From the NCBI GenBank assembly GCA_964405335.1, contig CAYONP010000010.1:18838-82837 (forward strand): DNA of 64,000 nucleotides. The letters are read 5' to 3'. Position numbers and translations under genes: made by a program. The DNA comes from CAYONP01 sp964405335 (GTDB lineage Bacteria > Armatimonadota > UBA10988). Shown piece after piece: positions 54,307 to 62,450 of the stretch. A model generated the notes under the pieces. That model saw nothing but the letters and a program-made list of their open reading frames with translations. It did no database searches and was not told where the DNA came from. Each line of letters starts with the position of its first letter. Within the stretch, counting starts at the first letter, position 1.

Positions 54307-56337
54307 TCAGTCCAACGCCTCCAACCCCACCACCCGCACCCCGTCAAACCGCGCCGCGCCGTCGGTCCAGAGCGCGGCGCCGTCTCCCGTTGGGCCGTCC
54401 GGTAGGCTGAGGCCGAAGAGCCAGATTTCGTCGAGGTAGATGCTGACCCGGTGCGCGCGGACCATCACCCGCAACTCGTGTGGGCCGGGCGTGGCCGGGC
54501 CGACGATGCGGTCGACCAGGTGCGCGCCGTCGGCGTCGCGCGTTTCGACGGTCACGCTCGCCTCGGCCGGGTCGAGGCGGACGGCCACCGCGCCGTCGGC
54601 CGAGCGGCGCCAGGTGAACCCGGCGCTGCCGCGTTCGACGGTGACTCGGCCGGTGATCATCAGGTCGCGCGCGGCGACCTCGAGCGGCTGGATACCGTCG
54701 CCGGCCAGCTCGGCGGCGAGATTGTCGACCTGCAGTTCGGTCTCGAGCGCGCTGAGCCGCGGCCACCAGCGGAGTTCGAGCGTGCCGTCGGCGTGCTGGT
54801 GGATGAGCTTCGGCTCGGCCCAGCAGACATCGCCGCCGACGGTGTGGTGGTAGAGCAACCGCCCGTCGGGATGATCCAACGTGCGGCCGACGTAGTTATC
54901 GAGCCGACCGTTACCCGAGGGCAACAACAGAGGGTTCGGAGGCTCGTGATACGGCCCGAGTCGGTCGCGGGCCATGACGTACCAGCCGCCGGTCGCGCGC
55001 TGCCGGCCGCCGACGTCGCGGACGGTCCAACTCGAGGCGAAGGTGAGGTAATGCCACTCGCCGAGGACGAAATAGTCGGGCACCTCCATGTTGCCGAAGG
55101 CGGGGCTGGTGAAGGCCGGCGGGTGGTACTCCCAGTGGCTCAGGTCACGGCTGGTCAGGTAGGCCACCGCGGCGTGCCCGCCGGGATTGGCCGGCGCCTG
55201 CAGATAGGCGCCCGGCGCGGGCAGGTGCAGCCGCCCGCCCTCGATCCGCGCGCCGCCGTGGAGGATGCCGTCGGGCAGCGCGCCGGCGCGGTCGACCGGT
55301 CGATCGCCGGCGAAGTCGAACCAGACCACGGGCGACGGATCCGACGGCTGGTTCGGCCGCAGCGCGGCGAGCTGTTCGGCGGAGAGCGGCCGATCATAGA
55401 CCCGCGCGTCGTCGATGGTGCCGGTGAACCAGGCGTTCTCCGGCGCGGCGCCGAGGTGTCGCAGGCCGATGGTCACCGCCACCTCGTCGTCGAGCGCCAG
55501 CGGCTCGGCGACTTCGTGCGTGCCCTGCTCGACGCCGTTGCGGTAGATGGTCACCCGCCGGCCGCGATAGACCGCGGCGAGCTGGACGAGTTCGTCGGGC
55601 GCGGCGCTCTCGGCGGGCCAGCCGGCGATGGTCTCGGCGCTCGGCGTGCGGTGGAACAGCTCGCTTCCGGGCATCCAGCGGCGCTCGGCCCGCTCGCCAT
55701 AGACCAGCGCGTCGAACCGCTGCTCGCGCGGGTCCATGACAGTGATCACGCTGCCGCCGCGGGCGTCGAGGTCGCCGACGGTGATCCAGGCGACGAGCGT
55801 CTTGTCGCGCAGCGGCAGCCGCGCCGCCTGGCCGCCGGCCTGGGCGCAGACGAAGCCGTACCAGGTGCCGTCGGCCTCGCGGTAGACCGACAGGTCGCGC
55901 CAATCGACACCCGAGTAGTGCGGCGGCCGCGAAACGAGCAGCGGGTTGTCCGGGTGCTTGACCCAGCCGCGCAGGTTGCCGTCCCAGATCATCGCGCCGA
56001 TCGACTGCACGCCGTCGGGCGCGCTGCCGTAGAAGGTCCACACCTGCTCGCCGTCGCGGACCGTCGAGCCGGTCAGCGTCGGCGGCTCATCCCACGCGCC
56101 GTCCGGCCCCTTGGTCGGGATCGGCGGCAGCGCGGTCCAGTGGATCAGGTCGCGCGAGACAGCCCGACCGATAGTGTCCCAGGTCCGCGGCGGTCGGCTC
56201 TGGAGGAAGAACAGGTGGTACTCATCGCCGTCGCGGAAGACCCACGTATCCCACATGGCCAGCGGCGCGGGCGGGCGGTAGATCATGGCCTCGGCTCCCC
56301 CGGCGAACAGCAGAGCAATCAGCGGCAAGGTGCGCAT
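54307..56337 (-). CDS. GH32/GH43-like five-bladed propeller protein with an inserted LamG-like domain
   Basis: About 676 residues with a signal (LPLIALLFAGGAEA). The propeller begins with WDTWVFRDGDEYHLFFLQ, goes on to VDWRDLSVYREADGTWYGF, and resumes after an insertion with SPAFGNMEVPDYFVLGEWHYL; these three sites correspond to the nucleophile, the RDP-type Asp and the ExPD acid of fructosidase-type enzymes. Between the second and third lies a LamG/concanavalin-like domain (about 170-345: VAWITVGDLDARGGSVITV to GTIDDARVYDRPLSAEQLAAL). A beta-sandwich closes the protein. It converges on the GH5-like gene. No ribosome site is visible before ATG 56337, so the start is tentative. Confidence 0.78.
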   Translation of the reverse strand: MRTLPLIALLFAGGAEAMIYRPPAPLAMWDTWVFRDGDEYHLFFLQSRPPRTWDTIGRAVSRDLIHWTALPPIPTKGPDGAWDEPPTLTGSTVRDGEQVWTFYGSAPDGVQSIGAMIWDGNLRGWVKHPDNPLLVSRPPHYSGVDWRDLSVYREADGTWYGFVCAQAGGQAARLPLRDKTLVAWITVGDLDARGGSVITVMDPREQRFDALVYGERAERRWMPGSELFHRTPSAETIAGWPAESAAPDELVQLAAVYRGRRVTIYRNGVEQGTHEVAEPLALDDEVAVTIGLRHLGAAPENAWFTGTIDDARVYDRPLSAEQLAALRPNQPSDPSPVVWFDFAGDRPVDRAGALPDGILHGGARIEGGRLHLPAPGAYLQAPANPGGHAAVAYLTSRDLSHWEYHPPAFTSPAFGNMEVPDYFVLGEWHYLTFASSWTVRDVGGRQRATGGWYVMARDRLGPYHEPPNPLLLPSGNGRLDNYVGRTLDHPDGRLLYHHTVGGDVCWAEPKLIHQHADGTLELRWWPRLSALETELQVDNLAAELAGDGIQPLEVAARDLMITGRVTVERGSAGFTWRRSADGAVAVRLDPAEASVTVETRDADGAHLVDRIVGPATPGPHELRVMVRAHRVSIYLDEIWLFGLSLPDGPTGDGAALWTDGAARFDGVRVVGLEALD

Positions 56338-56389
56338 GAGTGGGGGTTCGGAGGGCGCGGGGCGGAGTCCTGCCGGAGGCGTCCGCCGC

Positions 56390-57601
56390 TCATCGGCCGA
56401 GAGCCTGGTCGATGAACCGGCAGACGCCGTCGAAGGCGCCCTCGAGCCCGCGACCGCCCACCTCAAACCACTTGGTGTGGACCGGGCTGCTCACTCCGTC
56501 GGCATCGTCTGCCACGGCGATGCCGTGGCGCTGAATACGGAACGGATATCGCTGGACTTGGGTCGCCTCGATGATCGAGCCGTACAGCGTGCCCGGCTCC
56601 AGCGCAAGCTGCCCGCCGCAATGGTAGTACAGTACTTGGAGCGGCCGGAAGCCCAGCGAGGTCAGAGCTGTCGCCGTGAACACCTTGCGGCGGAAGTGGT
56701 CTTCCGGCGATGACGGTCGATGCTCCCGGAGCCGAGTGGTTTCCAGCAGCACCGCAGACTGCCGCGACCAGACCAGGCCGTCGATTTCAGGCGCTTCGGC
56801 GTCGCCAAACGTCGGGCTACTGTTGCTGGCCAGACCGACTGAGCCAGGCAGCCGGCCGAAGACGCGGAGCGTCAGCCAGGCGTTGAGCAGAGCTTCGTAC
56901 TGGTTGTGACTGTGCTGACCGGGCGCCTCATCACCCGCTTCCGGTCCTTCGTCAGTGAGGAGATTCGAGACCAGGCGTGGCGGTAGGTCGAACACGCGGC
57001 TGTGACCCCCAAGGCAACAGGCCCGCGACGGGTCGGCGATGATGTGCTCGCGCAGCCGCTCTTCTAGCAGCTCCCAGAACAGCGGGCGGGCAATGTCGGT
57101 CGGTGGCAGGTCATCCCGGTGCATCATCACACCGCCGATCATGGCATTGAGCAGCAGCATGTCGACGGCGCCCTTGAGGAGGTTGTCCTCGTCGCTCAGA
57201 CTGCGTGAGATCAGATCACGGTAGACATCCACATCCGGCTTGAGCCGCGTGCGAACCGACAGCCGGCCTCTGGGTGGCAAGACAAAGGCCGACCGAGCCG
57301 GCCGGTAGACCAGAATCACACGGGTCTCATCGAGGCCGTAGAGAGCCGCCTCATTGTCCGGATCGAGACGTCGACGTTGGTCATGGAGCCAGAGCAGGAA
57401 CAGCAGATACCCGAGCTCCTGCAGCTCCGTCGCGTCGGTAACCTGGAAGCGTGTCAGTGATCCCTGGGCCGTTCCACCAGGCGTCGGCACCGTCGCGCGC
57501 GGGTCCCAGACGGCAGACACGACGTGTTCATCCGCCAGCACCTGGAGTAGCAGGCTGAGCGAACCTCCGTCTGCGCCTTCGAAACGAACGTGCGTCGACA
57601 C
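56390..57601 (-). CDS. PD-(D/E)XK-nuclease-like protein, partner of a Panacea antitoxin
   Basis: 403 residues, no signal or membrane part, so cytoplasmic. Around residue 285-305 the stretch PEIDGLVWSRQSAVLLETT has the spacing of a PD-(D/E)XK site (Asp, then Glu on the next strand), preceded by a helix with Glu (QYEALLNAWLTLRVFG); the usual Lys is Thr, and a Lys lies on the following helix (HFRRKVF). The rest matches no family I know. GTG 57601 starts 6 bases after the stop of the Panacea gene, so the two are one operon. GC is visibly lower here (35 of 60 bases at 57361-57420). A toxin or defence nuclease is the main hypothesis. Confidence 0.65.
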   Translation of the reverse strand: MSTHVRFEGADGGSLSLLLQVLADEHVVSAVWDPRATVPTPGGTAQGSLTRFQVTDATELQELGYLLFLLWLHDQRRRLDPDNEAALYGLDETRVILVYRPARSAFVLPPRGRLSVRTRLKPDVDVYRDLISRSLSDEDNLLKGAVDMLLLNAMIGGVMMHRDDLPPTDIARPLFWELLEERLREHIIADPSRACCLGGHSRVFDLPPRLVSNLLTDEGPEAGDEAPGQHSHNQYEALLNAWLTLRVFGRLPGSVGLASNSSPTFGDAEAPEIDGLVWSRQSAVLLETTRLREHRPSSPEDHFRRKVFTATALTSLGFRPLQVLYYHCGGQLALEPGTLYGSIIEATQVQRYPFRIQRHGIAVADDADGVSSPVHTKWFEVGGRGLEGAFDGVCRFIDQALGR

Positions 57602-57607
57602 GTCGAG

Positions 57608-58060
57608 CTACGCGGGCTGCAAGTCGATCGGTCTGCCCGGTGTCGCCGCTCGCATGGTTGGGAGGCTGTAGACATGAGCAAGCAGCTCCTGCAGCGAGCG
57701 ATCTCCCCACCGATCGACGACCTCGTCGACAATAAGCTGCTCGTCCGGCGCAAGCTCGCAGGCCCCGTTCGCCGGCGGGCGATGCACGGCGTACCCGGTG
57801 AAGTAACTGCCATTCGGAAGCGGCCGCCGGCTGGTCACGACCTCGCCCCGCCGTGCGAGCTCCTCGACCGCATCGATGATCGGTTCCGCATACGGCCCAT
57901 AGTAGTGATAGCTGTAGTCCACCCGCGATATGCTGTGCCCAAGTTCTGACCGGGCTTGGAGATCGGCCAAGAACAGCAGCTTGACCAGTCGGGTTCGCCC
58001 GACCTCGCCCTCAGCAGCGGCAAGCACCGCCCGGACTGCATCGACCAGCTTCGCATCCAC
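57608..58060 (-). CDS. Panacea/DUF4065 (SocA-like) antitoxin-type protein
   Basis: 150 residues, normal for the domain. The pattern TRLVKLLFLADLQARSELGHSI, then the YHYYGPYAEPIIDAVEELARRG motif with the conserved YGPY, is characteristic of the DUF4065/Panacea family. Panacea proteins neutralise many unrelated toxins in two-gene systems, and SocA delivers its toxin to ClpXP. GTG 58060 has GGGAG 7 bases upstream. The partner follows by 6 bases. The large size of the partner (403 residues) is unusual, since most Panacea-linked toxins are smaller. Confidence 0.8.
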   Translation of the reverse strand: MDAKLVDAVRAVLAAAEGEVGRTRLVKLLFLADLQARSELGHSISRVDYSYHYYGPYAEPIIDAVEELARRGEVVTSRRPLPNGSYFTGYAVHRPPANGACELAPDEQLIVDEVVDRWGDRSLQELLAHVYSLPTMRAATPGRPIDLQPA

Positions 58061-58117
58061 CGAGCCACTCCCTTGACCGCATTATACCTGCCGGCCGCGG
58101 ACCGCGGAGCCAACCCC

Positions 58118-58130
58118 GGGGTCAGACCCC
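58118..58130. repeat. REP-like palindrome, copy downstream of the RAYT gene
   Basis: GGGGTC-A-GACCCC, within CCCCGGGGTCAGACCCCGG, 32 bases beyond the transposase stop. The same 13 bases lie just upstream of the gene at 59033-59045. Confidence 0.75.
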
Positions 58131-58162
58131 GGACTCGAGCGGAAAGTTACGACCGCGGCGAC

Positions 58163-59020
58163 CTACCGCTTCTCCTCCGCCCGACGCAGCGAGCGGCTCA
58201 CCGTGCTGCTGTGCACGCCCAGCGCGGCGGCGATCTCGCCCAGGCGGTAGCCGTAGGTCTCGTGCGCCAGTTGCACCTGTTCGGCCATCTCGTCGCGCGA
58301 CCAGTTGCGGTGATCGGCCATCAGCTCGGCCAACGGCGGGCGGCCCAGGCGCTGGATCTCCTTGGCGCGGGCCAGCTCGCCCGCGTCGGCCAGCCGGCGC
58401 CGGATGTCGAGCGCGAACTCGTCGCTGCCGAGCACCAGCCCGCCGGTGAGCTGCCGCCAGGGCGAGGGGAGCTTGGTCCCCTCGGCGACGAACCGGCGGT
58501 AAGCATCGGCCGCCCTCGCGCGCTGGCCGCCGAACAGGCCGAGCGCGTCGTCGACGGTGAGGAACGGTGGCACCGGCTCCAGACCGGCGGTGGCGCGGTA
58601 GCTGCTCCACGGCCACTCGGCCGGATCGGCGACGAGGCCGGCACGGACGGGGTTGAGCACGAGGTATCGAGCGAGTTCGAGCAGGTGGCGGTCTTTCTCG
58701 ACGAGCACGGTGTGGAAGCGGCCCTGAAACAGGTGTCCGCCGGTGCCGTGCCGGGTATGGAAGGCCTGGGCATAGACGCCGTTAAGCTGCCTCATGCCGC
58801 GCGACAGGTTCGGCTCGGGCGTTTCGATCACCAGGTGGTAGTGGTTGGTCATCAGGCAGTAGGCGTGGCAGAGCCAGTCGAACCGGTCGACGGCCTCTTC
58901 GAGGAGTTCGAGGAAGCGCTTCCGGTCGGCCTCGACGCGGTAGATATCGACCCGCATGTTGCCCCGCGTGGTGAGGTGGTAGAGCGCGCCGGGAAACTCG
59001 ATGCGCAGCGGTCTGGCCAT
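58163..59020 (-). CDS. REP-associated tyrosine transposase (RAYT)
   Basis: 285 residues. It is a Y1_Tnp HUH nuclease: ALYHLTTRGN at the start, metal motif H60-Y-H62 in LMTNHYHLVIETP, GHLFQGRFHTVLVEKD, and the catalytic tyrosine Y119 in ARYLVLNPVRAGL. From about residue 235 a helix-turn-helix (YRLGEIAAALGVHSSTVSRSLRR) is added, likely to bind the repeat. RAYTs cut and move REP palindromes; copies of GGGGTCAGACCCC stand on both sides of the gene. ATG 59020 has GGAGG 5 bases upstream. The catalytic residues are all present, so the protein may be active. Confidence 0.92.
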   Translation of the reverse strand: MARPLRIEFPGALYHLTTRGNMRVDIYRVEADRKRFLELLEEAVDRFDWLCHAYCLMTNHYHLVIETPEPNLSRGMRQLNGVYAQAFHTRHGTGGHLFQGRFHTVLVEKDRHLLELARYLVLNPVRAGLVADPAEWPWSSYRATAGLEPVPPFLTVDDALGLFGGQRARAADAYRRFVAEGTKLPSPWRQLTGGLVLGSDEFALDIRRRLADAGELARAKEIQRLGRPPLAELMADHRNWSRDEMAEQVQLAHETYGYRLGEIAAALGVHSSTVSRSLRRAEEKR

Positions 59021-59032
59021 GATGCCCTCCCC

Positions 59033-59045
59033 GGGGTCAGACCCC
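59033..59045. repeat. REP-like palindrome, copy upstream of the RAYT gene
   Basis: GGGGTCAGACCCC, identical to 58118-58130, 13 bases before the transposase start. A further half copy (GATCTGACCCC) is at about 59105-59115. Confidence 0.75.
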
Positions 59046-59150
59046 GTGAACGGGCATGATGTTACCACATCGCGGGGGTGGTGTAACGGGTCGCCGCGGT
59101 TTGAGATCTGACCCCGCGGCGCATTGAGTGACGCCGCGCGATCAGGTAGA

Positions 59151-60284
59151 ATGCGCACGGGGACGCCCTTGTTGCAGCGGCTCTACATCGACAACTACCG
59201 CTGTTTCGTGAACTTCGACCTGACCGTTGACCCGCTGGTGCTGCTGGTCGGCGCGAACGGTGTCGGCAAGTCGGCGCTGATGGATGTGCTGCAAAGCCTG
59301 CGGCGGTTCTCCCGCGGCGAGGTCCGTGCCGAGGAGGCGTTCCCGCCCGACTCGCTGACGTGGTTGCACAAACGCGACGTGCAGTCGTTCGAGCTCGATG
59401 TCGCCATGGTCACCGGCACATACCATTACGGGCTCCGGCTGGAACACGAGCGCCAGCGCGACACTTGCCACATCGTCACCGAGGAGTTGCTGCTGGATGG
59501 CCAGCCGCTGCTGCGGTTCGTAGGCGGGGATCTGTGGCTCGGCGACGACCGCGGAAACGGTGGCGCGCAGTCATCGCTGGACTGGACTCGGTCGGGCCTG
59601 AGTTTCGTCATGCCGCGTCGCGAAAACACCGAGCTGATGGGCTTTCGAGACTGGCTGTGGGGCACGCAGGTGCTGCGGCTGAACCCATTCGCCATCACCC
59701 CGGTGGCCGATCGGGAAGACGAGTACCTGGCTCCCGACGGCCGGAATCTGGCCGCCTGGTACCGAGCTCGAGTGCAGTCCGACCCGACGATCTCGGCAAA
59801 GCTGGTCGACCTACTCCAACCGGTTATCCCCGGCTTGATCAACCTCCCGCTGAGGCAGTACGGCAACAGCCGGATGCTCGACTTCGTGGTCGCCGACGAG
59901 GACCACAGCGACGCCGCGGTTGAGTGCTTTGTCGATCGCCTCTCCGACGGCCAGCGCGCGCTCCTGGTCCTGCACGCGGTCTACCTGGATCGCCTGGCGA
60001 GCGGCGGCCTGGTCTGCCTGGACGAGCCTGACAACTTCGTCGCCCTGGCCGAAATCGAGCCCTGGCTCGACCTGATGCGCACCGCCGTCGAGGACGGACG
60101 GTTCCAGCTCATGGTCGCCTCGCATCACCCCGAGGTGCTCAACCGCCTGGCGCCGCGGCACGCCGTGGTGCTCTCTCGCGACGGCGTTGGACCAGCCCGC
60201 GCCAAGCGTTTCGACTACTCCGGCGACGAGGCGATCACGCCGGCCGAGCTCGTGGCCAGGGGCTGGGTCGATGGCGCGGCGTGA
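59151..60284 (+). CDS. ABC/SMC-like AAA ATPase (AAA_15/AAA_21 type) of an ATPase-TOPRIM pair
   Basis: 377 residues. RLYIDNYRCFVNFDL at the start is typical of RecF/OLD-like ATPases; Walker A is GANGVGKS at 34-41, the ABC signature LSDGQ near 264, Walker B GLVCLDEPDN near 286-295, and a switch His in ASHHPEVL. No nuclease domain is fused; the next gene supplies it and overlaps by 14 bases. This arrangement resembles the AriA half of PARIS or split OLD systems, in which the ATPase senses phage and releases the TOPRIM effector (known for those systems, inferred here). ATG 59151 has only a weak AGG upstream; TTG 59172 is an alternative. Confidence 0.82.
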   Translation: MRTGTPLLQRLYIDNYRCFVNFDLTVDPLVLLVGANGVGKSALMDVLQSLRRFSRGEVRAEEAFPPDSLTWLHKRDVQSFELDVAMVTGTYHYGLRLEHERQRDTCHIVTEELLLDGQPLLRFVGGDLWLGDDRGNGGAQSSLDWTRSGLSFVMPRRENTELMGFRDWLWGTQVLRLNPFAITPVADREDEYLAPDGRNLAAWYRARVQSDPTISAKLVDLLQPVIPGLINLPLRQYGNSRMLDFVVADEDHSDAAVECFVDRLSDGQRALLVLHAVYLDRLASGGLVCLDEPDNFVALAEIEPWLDLMRTAVEDGRFQLMVASHHPEVLNRLAPRHAVVLSRDGVGPARAKRFDYSGDEAITPAELVARGWVDGAA

Positions 60285-60807
60285 GGTGACCATCGTCGTC
60301 CTCTGCGAGGACGACTTGCACGAGCGGTGCGCTAAGCGGTTCCTCGAGCGGCTCGGATACGAGGCGCGCAAGATCCGCACCGTGCGCGGTATCGCGGGAC
60401 GTGGCGACGCATCGAGCTATGTACTGGCCCAGGCATCGGCGCAGGCCGAGTCGGTACGCCGGCGGCGCAACATGCGGCAGCAGGCGGCGCTGGTCATCAT
60501 CATCGATGGTGACAGGCCAGACTTCGCGGTCCGCAAACGGCAGGTCGAAGACGCTATCGGGCGCGAACGCAGCGAGCCGATCGCGATCTACGTGCCCACC
60601 TGGAGCATCGAAACCTGGATCCTCGCGCTCCGCGGTGACCGCGTGGACGAGTCCGAGTCCTGCAAGCTTGAGTTGCGTGACCCCAATCCCCGCGAATTCG
60701 CCGACCTGGCCCACGCCCGCTGGCTGCTCGGTCGGCAGGGTCGGGAGACCGACTGCCCGCCGGCCATGGCCGATGCCGTTGGCGAGCTGGACCGCCTGCA
60801 GCTCTGA
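60271..60807 (+). CDS. TOPRIM-like (DUF4276/DUF4435-type) nuclease partner of the ATPase
   Basis: 178 residues. The TOPRIM acids are in place: E13 in IVVLCEDDLHE and the pair D79/D81 in ALVIIIDGDR, followed by VPTWSIETWILAL with the conserved Glu of these families. OLD and AriB TOPRIM domains cut nucleic acid with two metal ions using such residues. ATG 60271 has AGGGG 8 bases upstream and lies inside the ATPase gene, so production is coupled. It converges on the sulfatase gene with 3 bases between. Whether the target is DNA or tRNA cannot be said. Confidence 0.75.
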   Translation: MARREVTIVVLCEDDLHERCAKRFLERLGYEARKIRTVRGIAGRGDASSYVLAQASAQAESVRRRRNMRQQAALVIIIDGDRPDFAVRKRQVEDAIGRERSEPIAIYVPTWSIETWILALRGDRVDESESCKLELRDPNPREFADLAHARWLLGRQGRETDCPPAMADAVGELDRLQL

Positions 60808-60810
60808 ATC

Positions 60811-62319
60811 TCACTCCCCCGGCTGGTGCGGGCTGTAGACGATGCCGCGTTCGCGCGTCTGCAGGCGCCCGTCCTTGACGAACCGCTCGTCGCGCTCGGC
60901 GAAGTGATCGATCAGCCGGCCGCGCCAGTCGCTCAGCGTTGACCTCCGGCGCGGGTCGGTGGACAGGTCGCAGGTCTCGCCGGGGTCGTTGGTCAGGTCG
61001 AAGAGCTGCTCCTCGCCGGTGACCGCCCAGTGCACGTACTTCCACCGCCCGTCGGTCATGCCGTGCCAGTAGTTCTCGGCGAAGTAGCAGGTGCTGTGCT
61101 CCAGGTCGAGCGCCTCGCGCCAGCCGCCCTCGCCGCGCAGCGGGCCGAGCAGGCTGCGGCCGTCGAAGCGACCCGGGTCGTCGAGCGCGCCGGCGGCATC
61201 GAGGAAGGTGGGCAGGATGTCGCGCAGCTCGACCGGCTCGGCGCGGACCTGTCCGCGCTCGGCGTCGAGCAGCCCGCCGGGCCAGCGAAGCAGCAGCGGC
61301 ACGCGGGCCGAGGGCTCGTACGGATAGGTCTTGCGCCACAGGTGATGGTCGCCGGTCATGTCGCCGTGATCGCTGACAAACAAGATCAACGTCTCGTCGA
61401 GCCAGCCGCGGGCGGTCAGGCTGCGCAGGATGCGGCCGATCTGCTCGTCGATCAAGCTGATGTTGGCATAGTACCCGCGCCGCGCGGTGCGGGCCGGCTC
61501 GGGGCCCAGGTCGCCGGCCCACAGGTTGTTGTTCATCGGCTCGGGCCGCGGGGCGTGCCGGGCCGCCCAGTCGCCGATCACGCGCTCGGGAATGGCCGCG
61601 CCCTCATAGGCATCCCACCAGCGCTGGGGCGGGTCATACGGGCTGTGCGGCCGGGCGAAGCTGACCTTGAGGAAGAACGGCTCGGCGCGCTGGTAGCCGT
61701 CGATGAACTCGACCGCCCGGTCGGCGGTCCAGGTGGTCGGATGCAGCTCTTCGGGCAGGCGGTAGGGCCAGGCGCGGTGGTCGTTCCAGCCGATGCCCGT
61801 GGCGTCGGGATCGAGTTCGGGCGCCACCTCGGCGAACCACTGCCGATAGTCGCTGACGAACCCCTCGGACTCAACCCGGCCCGACTCATCAAGCAGCGTC
61901 TGATGGAAGCCGTGCAGGTTGCGCTGCGGGTGCCAGTGCATCTTGCCGATGCCGGTGGTGAAGTAACCGGCCTCGCTTAGCAGGCGCGGCATCTCGTTGC
62001 GGTAGGTCACCGCCGGCCGGCCGTAGCCCAACATGCCGTTGTGCCAGGGCGACAGGCCGGTGAGCAGCGCGGCGCGGGCCGGGGTGCAGCTCGGCACGGC
62101 GCTGTAGGCGCAGCGGTAGCGGGCGCCCTCGGCGGCCAGCCGGTCGAGGTGCGGTGTCTGCAGGCAGGGGTGGCCCTCGGCGCCGAGGCCGTCGCCGCGG
62201 TGCTGGTCGTCCATCAGGAATAGGATGTTCGGCCGGCGGCGCGGCTGCGCCCCGAGGCGTGACGAGGCGGCCAGCACGGCCGCGCCGGCGAGCAGGTCAC
62301 GGCGCGAGAGGTGGCTCAC
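60811..62319 (-). CDS. Tat-exported type I sulfatase
   Basis: 502 residues. A twin-arginine signal (SRRDLLAGAAVLAASSRLGA) precedes the sulfatase fold: NILFLMDDQH with the metal Asp pair, and SCTPARAALLTG, where C78 of CxPxR is the residue converted to formylglycine; then GKMHWH, KVSFARPHSPYDPP and FVSDHGDMTGDH with the other metal and substrate ligands, and KTYPYEPSARVPLLLRWPG. It hydrolyses sulfate esters, probably on sulfated polysaccharides, outside the cytoplasm. GTG 62319 is preferred (GGAG 6 bases upstream) over GTG 62331. Maturation needs a complete FGE, which is not in this window. Confidence 0.95.
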   Translation of the reverse strand: MSHLSRRDLLAGAAVLAASSRLGAQPRRRPNILFLMDDQHRGDGLGAEGHPCLQTPHLDRLAAEGARYRCAYSAVPSCTPARAALLTGLSPWHNGMLGYGRPAVTYRNEMPRLLSEAGYFTTGIGKMHWHPQRNLHGFHQTLLDESGRVESEGFVSDYRQWFAEVAPELDPDATGIGWNDHRAWPYRLPEELHPTTWTADRAVEFIDGYQRAEPFFLKVSFARPHSPYDPPQRWWDAYEGAAIPERVIGDWAARHAPRPEPMNNNLWAGDLGPEPARTARRGYYANISLIDEQIGRILRSLTARGWLDETLILFVSDHGDMTGDHHLWRKTYPYEPSARVPLLLRWPGGLLDAERGQVRAEPVELRDILPTFLDAAGALDDPGRFDGRSLLGPLRGEGGWREALDLEHSTCYFAENYWHGMTDGRWKYVHWAVTGEEQLFDLTNDPGETCDLSTDPRRRSTLSDWRGRLIDHFAERDERFVKDGRLQTRERGIVYSPHQPGE

Positions 62320-62450
62320 GGTCGGCTCCACGACCCGACTTCGCCGTCGGTCCGGGGCTCCTGCGGACCTTGGGCCAACCGTGGGGTGTTCGGCAGTGCG
62401 AATAGCCCTCGCCGCGCGGGTGTAGGTAGCGCGGTCCGATGGAGTGAACC

